Part shown: piece by piece, positions 8,678 through 15,933 of the stretch | Layout: the number at the start of each line of letters is the position of its first letter | How positions within the stretch are numbered: the stretch's first letter is position 1 | NCBI GenBank assembly: GCA_021372615.1 | Contig: JAJFUB010000080.1 | Span: 1 to 64,000 of the forward strand | Length of the DNA: 64,000 nucleotides | Origin: a bacterium | Lineage (GTDB): Bacteria; Armatimonadota; Zipacnadia; Zipacnadales; UBA11051 | Reading direction: 5' to 3' | Notes under the pieces: model-generated | What the model was told of the DNA's origin: nothing | Database searches by the model: none | The model's input: only the letters and a program-made list of their open reading frames with translations | Position numbers and translations under genes: made by a program

Positions 8678-11600
8678 CTACTCCTTCTTGTCGCCCTTCT
8701 CTGCCTTCTTGGGGGTGGATGAGGCCTCGGGCACCGGCCACACCAACTCCCCGCTGCCGACGTTCCCAGCCGCGTCGCGGCAGCGGATGCTGACCTTGGC
8801 CTTCCCGTCCTTGTCGAGCGGCACGGTGAAGCGGAACTGCTCGTACGGTCCACCAAACAGGCCATCCACCGGGAGCGCGCCATACCACTGCTCGCCCGGC
8901 TTGTAGGCGACCTCGGCCACCCCCCCGTCGTCGGAGGCAATGCCCTCCACGGTCAGCACCCCGTCCTTGGCCACCTTGCTCTGGAGCACATAGACGGGCT
9001 GCGTGTTGTCAATCTGCACGGCGTAGAGCGCCGCGGTGGCGCTCAGGCCGGCGCCGGGGTTGGCGACTTCGTCGCTGACGACCAGCCGCACATCATAGCG
9101 GCCGTCCTTGAGGGTCGCCGTCGGCCACTCGTAGCTGTCGTCGTCGGCACCCAGCTCCTTGGCAGTCTGCCAAAGCTCGGTGCCGGCCGGGCGATACTGC
9201 AGGACCTTCGTGAGCGCGTCCTTGTCGGGGTCCTCGCTCGTCCAGTTGACCTCCACCTTGCCCTTCCAGGGCTTCTCCACCGACGTGTCGTCATCGAACT
9301 CGACCGTCGGCCTCTGATTGGCGGGCAGATAGGCCAGGCTCAGCCAGCGCACCTGCGGTGCGGCGGTCTGCCCGGCCGGGGACTTCATCTGCACCCGGTA
9401 CTGCAGGTACCGCCCCGCCGGGCTGGCGATCGTGTCCTGTCCCGGCTGTGTGTAGGGGGCGGACCAGACGCTCCAGCTTCCGTCCTCGGGGTCGGGGCTC
9501 TGCCCCGAGCGCGTCTGGACTGCCAGTTCGGAGCCCTGGGGCACTGTGGCCTGCCAGTCAATGCGGCACCAGCGCGACTGGCGCGTGGCGTCCAAGACCG
9601 AGGAGGTGAAGGCGCCCGTGGTGGGCGCGGCCGTCTGGAAGCGGATGACCTCGGCGGCGTTGCCGGTGCCGACTACGAATCCGTCGGCGCCCGGCGCCAG
9701 GCACAGCAGGTGGGTCACATCCGTATCGGCTGCGGTCTCGTACTGGCCCTCGCCGGTCACGACCAGCAGCTTCCCGTCTTTGCCCGTCGCCGCGTACAGG
9801 CGGTCGTTGCACAGCGCCAGGGCGTAGATCGGCAGGTCCTTGGCCTGCAGGTACACCCCCGCGCGCGGCTGGGCGGCGGCCGACGGCGACGGCACGCGGT
9901 AGACCGCGCCGTCGTCGCCGGCACTGGCAGCGTAGACCGTGCCGTCCGCGGCTGCCACCAGACTGGTGACATCTTCATCTTTCGCGGCGGTGAGCAGGGC
10001 GCGCAGCCGCCGGTCCGCTGTCCACTCATAGACCACGCCGCTGGCCCCGCTACCCAGCAGCACCCGGTCGCCCTGCACGAGCACCGCCATGATGTGAGCC
10101 TGCGGGACCTGGACCACCTGCTCCGCGCGGCCCGAGGCATCCACGGCGAACAGCTTGCCCGCCGGGCCGGTGCCCGCCAGCAGCCGCCCCGCCTGGTCGA
10201 ACGCCAGCGCCCACACATAGTCGCACGGCAGCTCGCACAGCAGCTTGGCTTTGCCGTCGGCGCCGAGGCGGAAGACCTTGCCGCCGGGCCAGGTGCCGAT
10301 GAAGACCTCTCCCTTGGCGTTCACGGCCAGGCCGCGAATGGCGAACACACCCGGGTCGCAAAGCAGGTTGGCCTTGCCGTCCGCGCCCATGCGGTAGACC
10401 CGTCCGGGCATGCCGGTGGCCAGGTACGTGGTTCCGCCCTGGGAGACAGCGTTCCAGATGTAGCCCTCGGCCCGGCGGCCCAGATCCGCCCTCCCAGGGG
10501 CCAGCGCCAGCCCGCCCCCGCTGCACAGACTGACCCCGTTGGCCTCGCCCTTGGCGAAGTCCTCAGCCTTCTGCTCGAGCCACACCGTCGGCTGGCGCAA
10601 GAGTGCCTTGTCCTCGGCCTCTCCAGTGGCGTCCTCGTCCTCCACTTCCTCCTCGTCCTTCGAGACCTCCTTGGCATCGGGCTTGGCCTCATCCTTGGCG
10701 GCAGGCTTGGCCTTGCCGTCCTCGTCCTTCTTCGTGTCGGAGGGAGGCGGCGGGGGCGGCGGAGGAGTAGCGACCGGCCAGGGGGTGCCCGCCGCGGCAG
10801 CCTCGGCCCGGAGGCGTTGCGCCACGGCCGGCTTCAGCGCGCTCTCCGCCCACCACAGCGCGCGCGGCGCCGCCAGTTGGGGCCCCACCGACTCCTCGGA
10901 GTCCTTGCTGCTGGAACTCGACTTGCTGCCGGCAGCCGCAGGGGTCTTGGCAGTCTCTCTGGTGACTGTCCCTCGTGTGCCCGCCTTGTCCTCGGTCGCC
11001 AGGATGATGGCCTCGCGGCCGGCGACGACGGCGTCCGTGTCCTGCCAGGCGAACAACTCGCCCTTGCCGGAGTCCATGTCGGTGCGGGTGGACTCTTCAA
11101 GCACCGCCGCGATGGAGGGCGGCACGCGCATCAGGCGCGTGCTGCCGGCCATCACGCCCTCATCGGGCAGCGCGGCCACCACGCACAGTTGCTTGTTCTG
11201 CTCCATGCGGTCCACGAAGCTGGCCACTTCAGGCAGGCTCTCGAACCGGGGCAGCATGATGCCCAGGCGGGCGCGGAAGTACAGAGCATCATCACCAGGA
11301 CCGATGCCGATGCGGATGCTGCCCTTGGGCAAGTCCGGCGGCATGTTCAGGGTGAACACCCGGTCCTGGAGTTCCCCGCCGTCGGGCCGCAGCAGCACGT
11401 GCAGGTGGAGGGGCTTGCCGGCGCGGGCCACGTTCTCCTCGGTATAGGCCTTCTCGATCATCAGGGTCTCGTCGCGACTGGTCAACTCGGCCCGGTAGAC
11501 CAGCTCGGAGACGCCCTGTGGCTCCCAGCGGTTGTCCTCCAGGACCTGCATGATGGCCGCCACTTCGCCGATGGCCATGTCGGCGGGCGACCCCTGCACT

Positions 11601-12796
11601 GCATACTGGTTGTCATGCGCCAGCGACGCCCCCCGCTTGCCCCGGACCTGGAAATGCGTGCGGACGGTACCCTCATAGCCCGGGTTGTAGACCGCCTCCA
11701 GGGCCTGTGAGATCGCCACGCTCAGCACGATCGGCGTCAGCCGCGGCTGGTCGAACACCTTCACATTGAAGACGCGGGTGTAGTGGCGCGACTCGTCCAC
11801 GATCTCCAGGCGCGCCGGGATGAGCGGCGCCCGCGGCCCGACCCGGCCGCCGATGGACCAGGCCGTGTCCGCCTGCAGGCTCCCTACGTCGGCCATCGCC
11901 GACCCCATCTTGTCGGCGCGCATGTAGCTGGGAATGAAGTCATGGATCCAGGCGGTCGCCAGCGGCATGTTGACCCGCCCGAGCTGCATCATAGGGTGGC
12001 CGAAGGCCAGGAGGCGGTCCCCCTGGCGCCAGGTCACCGTGCCGATGCCGGTCATGTCGAAGTCGCCCTCCATCAGGCGCACACCCACGGCAGCCCCGGG
12101 CTCGAGCTCCACCGGCACCGGATCAGCCTTGGCGCCGCCGCCGGCCAGCGGCTGGAGGCCCAGCGGACCCAGCTTCTGCTCCACCAGCTTGAGCGTCTGG
12201 GGGCCGAAGCCGCTGCAATTGACCGGCGTCATGACCGGCCGCAGGGGGAGCACGCCGGGGGCGGGCTTGACGCCGGCCGCGACGACAGCGGCGGAGTTGT
12301 ACCGTGTTCCGCCCACGACGAAGGGACGGCTGGCCGTCCAGGAGCGTGCCGCCGGGGCGGCCTGCGCCTGGGGGCTCTCCATGACGCTCAGCGCCTCCAG
12401 CATGGCGCGGATCGGCGTGATGCCGGTGATCGGCTCCTTCTCGAAGGGCCAGCCCCAGGCGACGGCGCCGATGAGCTTGCCGTCCACGTACACCGGGCTG
12501 CCGCTCATGCCACCGACAATGCCGGACTGCCGGTCTACGACCGGGCCGTCGAGAATTCGCGCCAGGATCATGTCCTGGCCCAGGTTCGCCTGCTTGAGGA
12601 TGTCGATGATCTCGAGGTGGAACTCGGTGATCTTCACGCCCGAGAAGACGGTCCTGCCCACGGCCCTGTCCCCGCGCTTGACCTGCGAGGCGTCCAGCAT
12701 CGTGCTCGGGTCGAAGGCGCTCTGGCCCAGGGCTGGCACGACAACGGCCAGGGCCCAGGCCAGCAGGAACAGGGGCGGCCAACGCAGCTTCATCAT
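8678..12796 (-). CDS. Secreted SpoIVB-type (S55) serine peptidase fused to a beta-propeller
   Basis: 1372 residues with a signal peptide (PPLFLLAWALAVVVPALG). Residues about 25-420 match the SpoIVB S55 peptidase family: GRTVFSGVKITEFHLEI, the nucleophile loop VGGMSGSPVYVDGKLIGAV, and FGHPMMQLGRV. SpoIVB normally cleaves a membrane-anchored partner during sporulation. Residues about 675-735 are a P/K/E/D-rich linker. A propeller built from blades such as GRVYRMGADGKA, GKVFRLGADGKA, GKLFAVDASGRA and GVVYEWTADRR follows at about 750-1090. After that come fibronectin/Ig-like beta domains to the end. Start: the ATG at 12796 has GGAG 6 nt upstream; earlier in-frame ATGs lack a site. SpoIVB itself is only about 430 residues, so most of this protein is extra. 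I infer an exported scaffold or sensor protease. Confidence 0.82.
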   Translation of the reverse strand: MMKLRWPPLFLLAWALAVVVPALGQSAFDPSTMLDASQVKRGDRAVGRTVFSGVKITEFHLEIIDILKQANLGQDMILARILDGPVVDRQSGIVGGMSGSPVYVDGKLIGAVAWGWPFEKEPITGITPIRAMLEALSVMESPQAQAAPAARSWTASRPFVVGGTRYNSAAVVAAGVKPAPGVLPLRPVMTPVNCSGFGPQTLKLVEQKLGPLGLQPLAGGGAKADPVPVELEPGAAVGVRLMEGDFDMTGIGTVTWRQGDRLLAFGHPMMQLGRVNMPLATAWIHDFIPSYMRADKMGSAMADVGSLQADTAWSIGGRVGPRAPLIPARLEIVDESRHYTRVFNVKVFDQPRLTPIVLSVAISQALEAVYNPGYEGTVRTHFQVRGKRGASLAHDNQYAVQGSPADMAIGEVAAIMQVLEDNRWEPQGVSELVYRAELTSRDETLMIEKAYTEENVARAGKPLHLHVLLRPDGGELQDRVFTLNMPPDLPKGSIRIGIGPGDDALYFRARLGIMLPRFESLPEVASFVDRMEQNKQLCVVAALPDEGVMAGSTRLMRVPPSIAAVLEESTRTDMDSGKGELFAWQDTDAVVAGREAIILATEDKAGTRGTVTRETAKTPAAAGSKSSSSSKDSEESVGPQLAAPRALWWAESALKPAVAQRLRAEAAAAGTPWPVATPPPPPPPPSDTKKDEDGKAKPAAKDEAKPDAKEVSKDEEEVEDEDATGEAEDKALLRQPTVWLEQKAEDFAKGEANGVSLCSGGGLALAPGRADLGRRAEGYIWNAVSQGGTTYLATGMPGRVYRMGADGKANLLCDPGVFAIRGLAVNAKGEVFIGTWPGGKVFRLGADGKAKLLCELPCDYVWALAFDQAGRLLAGTGPAGKLFAVDASGRAEQVVQVPQAHIMAVLVQGDRVLLGSGASGVVYEWTADRRLRALLTAAKDEDVTSLVAAADGTVYAASAGDDGAVYRVPSPSAAAQPRAGVYLQAKDLPIYALALCNDRLYAATGKDGKLLVVTGEGQYETAADTDVTHLLCLAPGADGFVVGTGNAAEVIRFQTAAPTTGAFTSSVLDATRQSRWCRIDWQATVPQGSELAVQTRSGQSPDPEDGSWSVWSAPYTQPGQDTIASPAGRYLQYRVQMKSPAGQTAAPQVRWLSLAYLPANQRPTVEFDDDTSVEKPWKGKVEVNWTSEDPDKDALTKVLQYRPAGTELWQTAKELGADDDSYEWPTATLKDGRYDVRLVVSDEVANPGAGLSATAALYAVQIDNTQPVYVLQSKVAKDGVLTVEGIASDDGGVAEVAYKPGEQWYGALPVDGLFGGPYEQFRFTVPLDKDGKAKVSIRCRDAAGNVGSGELVWPVPEASSTPKKAEKGDKKE

Positions 12797-13132
12797 CGGG
12801 TTCTCCATCATGCGGGGATCATGGAGGGGTTCGCAACCATCGGTGCCCCCACCTGCCGACACGGCGCGCGCCCACGGGGGCCCGCGCCGCTTTCGCCTCA
12901 AGGCAAACCGGCCGGCGCCCTGGCCGGCCTCTCCCGGATCGCCTCGACGACCAGGGAGCCGTCAGTTCGACCTTGCGGCCCGCCAGTGAGTTCCGGCAGG
13001 CTTGCCGAGAGCGCGGCGGGTGGCTTCCGCGTCGAGCCGCAGACGCCGGCCCCGGCGGACTCGCGGCGATCATACTGTATCATAGCACCCACAGCGCACT
13101 GGCGGTTCCACAAGATTCGGCGGGAATGGGTC
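12797..13132. other. Divergent intergenic region, no gene found
   Basis: GC-rich spacer between the S55 peptidase gene (minus) and blaI-like gene (plus). It contains several short hairpins such as CCGGCCGGCGCCCTGGCCGG. A TATGAT-like box near 13070-13085 on the minus strand might be part of the peptidase promoter but has no clear -35. Confidence 0.4.
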
Positions 13133-13169
13133 TTGACAGGGGGCGTCGTAACTACTACTATAAATAGTA
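13133..13169 (+). promoter_or_regulatory. Sigma-70 promoter overlapped by a perfect BlaI-like operator palindrome
   Basis: TTGACA at 13133-13138, a 17-nt spacer, and TACTAT at 13156-13161. The -10 is the left arm of a perfect palindrome TACTAT-AA-ATAGTA (13156-13169). A dyad lying on the -10 just upstream of a BlaI/MecI-type repressor gene is the usual layout for self-repression. Binding is inferred. Confidence 0.8.
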
Positions 13170-13217
13170 CGAGCGGGTCGAGGGACTGGAGTTCCCATCC
13201 TGCCGTGGAGGCGTCAC

Positions 13218-13664
13218 ATGAAACAGAGCACTCAACCGAACCTGCCGGTCTTCCGTCCCGGCGGCGAAGGCCTGGAGAAGATGCTGGGCAAGCTGGAGGC
13301 GCAGGTGATGGAGGCCGTGTGGGGGGCAGCGGGCCCGGTGTGCGTGGATGACGTGCGCGAGGCTCTGGCCGCCGGCGGCAAGGACGCCGCCTACACCACC
13401 ATCATGACGACCCTGAGCCGCCTGTACAGCAAGGGTCTGCTGGCCCGCGAGCAGCAGGGCAAGGCGTACTACTACACCCCCCGGGTCAGCCGCCGGGAAC
13501 TCACCAGCGGCGTGACCAAGCAGGTCATTGACAGTCTGCTGACCACCATCGCCGAGCCGGCCATGGCGTACTTCGTCGAGGCGCTGGGCGCCGATCACCC
13601 CGAGAAGCTGGATGCCCTCGCCGACATGATCCAGCGCCGGAAGAAGACCGGCAAGCAGCGCTAG
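13218..13664 (+). CDS. BlaI/MecI/CopY family transcriptional repressor
   Basis: 148 residues. The winged helix occupies about residues 22-95: LEAQVMEAVWG, VDDVREAL, AAYTTIMTTLSRLYSKGLLARE and the wing GKAYYYTPR are all family landmarks. The C-terminal helices (about 97-140) would dimerise the protein. It would bind a dyad operator as a dimer and be inactivated by proteolysis when its membrane partner is stimulated. The palindrome over its own promoter and the M56 peptidase gene 60 bp downstream complete the classic BlaI-BlaR1 arrangement. No beta-lactamase or mecA-like gene lies nearby, so the signal may be something other than a beta-lactam. Confidence 0.92.
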   Translation: MKQSTQPNLPVFRPGGEGLEKMLGKLEAQVMEAVWGAAGPVCVDDVREALAAGGKDAAYTTIMTTLSRLYSKGLLAREQQGKAYYYTPRVSRRELTSGVTKQVIDSLLTTIAEPAMAYFVEALGADHPEKLDALADMIQRRKKTGKQR

Positions 13665-13724
13665 CAGTCGCACGCCCCGGCCTGCCGGGCAGCCGGTCCG
13701 GCCGTCCATCGCGAGGCGATACGT

Positions 13725-14741
13725 TTGTCTGTCATCCTGGCCGCCGCCCTGATGTTTGTCTCCACCAGCGCGGCGGCCAGTCTGATTCTCCTACTGCCTG
13801 CTGTAGTGGCCGCCGAGTCGCTCCCCCATGCCCCGCTGCGCCTGGCCCGCCGCTTCTGGCTGATCGCCAACGCGGCCCCGGTGGCCGCCGGGGCCATCGC
13901 CACCGTCGCCGGCTTTCTCTTCCTGGGCGGCAACATCGCCGCCGATCCCCACCATGCGGAGATCCTCACCCGCTCTCATCTATGCCTGCGCCGGGTGACC
14001 GAGCTGCCCGATGCCCCCTTCCGGTTCCACATCTATGCCACGGTGGCGCTGGGCCTCGTGCTCTTTGCGCTGGTGCGGCTCGCCTGGGGGCTGCAGTCAT
14101 CGCTGCGCGCCCAGGCCCTGGCGGACCGCCTCGCCGACGTAGCGGTGCCGGGGGAGGCGCGGGTGCTGCCGGCGGACAGCCCCGAGGCGGACTGCTTCTC
14201 CCTGGGCCTCACCCGGCCGGCAATCGTCGTGACCGACGGGCTGGCCCGGGCTCTGACGGCCGAGGAACTGGAGGCCGTCCTGGCCCATGAGCAGTGCCAT
14301 GTGACCCATGGGGACCTGCCCGTCGCGTTGCTGCTCCGGGCCGTCAGTGATGCCCTCATCTGGCTGCCCACCACGCACTACTTCCTCTACATGGCCCGGG
14401 GTATCATCGAGCGCCGGTGTGATGAGGTGGCGGCCGCGCACACCTCGCGTCCGGCCCTGGCCTCGGCCCTGCGGAAGCTCGCGGACCTCAAGCAGGCGCG
14501 GCAGGTCCAGCTGCAGGGCGACCTGGCGCCGCTGCGGCCCACCTTCCCCGACCACTCCCACCCCCGCGCCCGGCTGGCGGCCCTGGCGAGCGAGGGCTAT
14601 GTCTCCCTGGCCCTGCCCCTCCCGGTCATCCTGGGCCTAGAAGCTGCGCTGGCCCTCGCGGCCGTGGCCTGGCTGGCCGACCCGCTGCACGACACCCTCT
14701 ACTGTGCCGCCAAGTCGCTACTCCAGGTCCTGCAGCCGTAG
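13725..14741 (+). CDS. M56 family (BlaR1-like) membrane metallopeptidase
   Basis: 338 residues. Hydrophobic segments near residues 1-30, 40-70, 105-122 and 292-318 bracket a cytoplasmic zinc-peptidase domain with the HExxH motif in LAHEQCHVTHGD and a downstream ERRCDEVAAAH helix supplying the third ligand. M56 proteins such as BlaR1 and MecR1 cleave the BlaI/MecI repressor after sensing a ligand. This one lacks the extracellular penicillin-binding sensor domain (BlaR1 is about 600 residues), so what it senses is unknown. The start is uncertain: a TTG at 13725 has GAGG 8 nt upstream, and an ATG at 13752 is the alternative. It is co-directional with and probably co-transcribed with the BlaI-like gene. 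Confidence 0.88.
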   Translation: MSVILAAALMFVSTSAAASLILLLPAVVAAESLPHAPLRLARRFWLIANAAPVAAGAIATVAGFLFLGGNIAADPHHAEILTRSHLCLRRVTELPDAPFRFHIYATVALGLVLFALVRLAWGLQSSLRAQALADRLADVAVPGEARVLPADSPEADCFSLGLTRPAIVVTDGLARALTAEELEAVLAHEQCHVTHGDLPVALLLRAVSDALIWLPTTHYFLYMARGIIERRCDEVAAAHTSRPALASALRKLADLKQARQVQLQGDLAPLRPTFPDHSHPRARLAALASEGYVSLALPLPVILGLEAALALAAVAWLADPLHDTLYCAAKSLLQVLQP

Positions 14742-14758
14742 CCGGGGGGAGGGGAGTC

Positions 14759-14833
14759 GCGTGGGCGCGCGTGTCCTCACGCGCGCAGTCCGTTCCGCTC
14801 ACGTTGCGCGCGTGAGGACACGCGCGCCCACGC
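14759..14833. repeat. Long inverted repeat (GCGTGGGCGCGCGTGTCC type)
   Basis: 28-nt arms starting GCGTGGGCGCGCGTG at 14759 and ending CACGCGCGCCCACGC at 14833, separated by about 19 nt. The same family recurs at 27021-27052 and 28267-28324. It sits just after the M56 gene and may terminate transcription. Confidence 0.85.
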
Positions 14834-14892
14834 GGCAGGTCTTCCCCGCTGCCCCGACGAAGACGCTCCACACCAACCCACGGAGCCCTACC

Positions 14893-15897
14893 ATGCGCAC
14901 TGCCATCATCGGCGCCGGCCGCGTCGGCGGCCACCATGCCGACGCCCTCGCCAACTTCCCGGACCATCCCATCGCCGCGTTCGTGGACCCCAACGAGGAG
15001 CAGGCCCGCCTCATGGCCGAGCGCTACGGGGGCGAGGCGTACGGCGACTACCGCGACATGCTCGACCGCTGCGACTGCGACGCCGTCGTCGTGGGCGTGC
15101 CGCACTGCTTGCACCGCGAAGTGGCCATCGCCGCGCTGGAGGCCGGCAAGCATGTGCTGCTGGAGAAGCCCATGGCCTGCTCGGTCGCGGAGTGTGATCA
15201 GATCATCGCCGCCCAGCAGCGGACCGGGCGCAAGCTGATGGTCGGCTACACGCACCACTTCATGCCCACGCTGCGCACGGCCCGTGAGATCATCCAGGCC
15301 GGGCGTCTGGGCCATCTCGTCCTGGGGCTGGACCAGATGTCGTATGGTCAGGTGGAGCCGGAGAGCGAGCGGAAGATCAAGTGGCTGCTGCGCAAGGACA
15401 TGGCCGGCGGCGGCACGGTGATGAACAACGGCTCGCACAGCATCGGCCGCCTGATGTGGCTGACGGGCCAGCACGTCGTGGCCGTCTACGCCACCTGCGG
15501 CAACGAGCGGCCGGACCTGACCCACATTGACATCGAGCTGCACACGCTGGGGATGCTGCACCTGTCGGGCGGGGCCACGATCACGCTCTGGCAGGACGCC
15601 TACGGTCGGCGCAACCTCGGCCGCCTGGAGCTGACCGGCACTGACGCGGCGCTGGCGTGCGACACGTCCGGCCCGCTGACGCTCTACCGCGACGGGCAGG
15701 CGGAGGAGCTGCAGCCGGGGGACTTCCCGCCCGCGTGGACCGCCGAGTGGCAGGAGTTCATTGACTGCGTCGAGCAGGACCGCGACCCCTCTATCGGCGG
15801 CGCGTGGGGGCGGCGGGTGGTCGAGGTGGCGCAGGCGATGTACCAGTCCTCACGCACGCGCCAGGTCGTGGAGTTGCCCCCGCCGGTCGGGCTGTAG
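14893..15897 (+). CDS. Gfo/Idh/MocA family NAD(P)-dependent oxidoreductase
   Basis: 334 residues. The N-terminal Rossmann fold opens with IIGAGRVGGHHADAL, followed by AAFVDPNEEQA and the family hallmark LLEKPMA, whose Lys-Pro pair sits at the active site. The C-terminal alpha/beta half contains GGTVMNNGSHSIGRLMWLTG, where the His of this motif is the usual catalytic position. Members oxidise sugars, inositols or sugar nucleotides, and several act on polysaccharide breakdown products, which fits the neighbouring lyase genes. The ATG at 14893 has GGAG 7 nt upstream; the reading frame extends upstream through the inverted repeat but that part is not gene-like. The substrate is unknown. Confidence 0.92.
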   Translation: MRTAIIGAGRVGGHHADALANFPDHPIAAFVDPNEEQARLMAERYGGEAYGDYRDMLDRCDCDAVVVGVPHCLHREVAIAALEAGKHVLLEKPMACSVAECDQIIAAQQRTGRKLMVGYTHHFMPTLRTAREIIQAGRLGHLVLGLDQMSYGQVEPESERKIKWLLRKDMAGGGTVMNNGSHSIGRLMWLTGQHVVAVYATCGNERPDLTHIDIELHTLGMLHLSGGATITLWQDAYGRRNLGRLELTGTDAALACDTSGPLTLYRDGQAEELQPGDFPPAWTAEWQEFIDCVEQDRDPSIGGAWGRRVVEVAQAMYQSSRTRQVVELPPPVGL

Positions 15898-15933
15898 CAC
15901 GCACCGGCCAGACGCACCCGGAGGCCTGACCAG

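Noticed and set aside
9710-11710. Long open frame on the plus strand opposite the S55 peptidase gene
   Set aside because: Same compositional artefact; the minus-strand reading contains the peptidase and propeller motifs.
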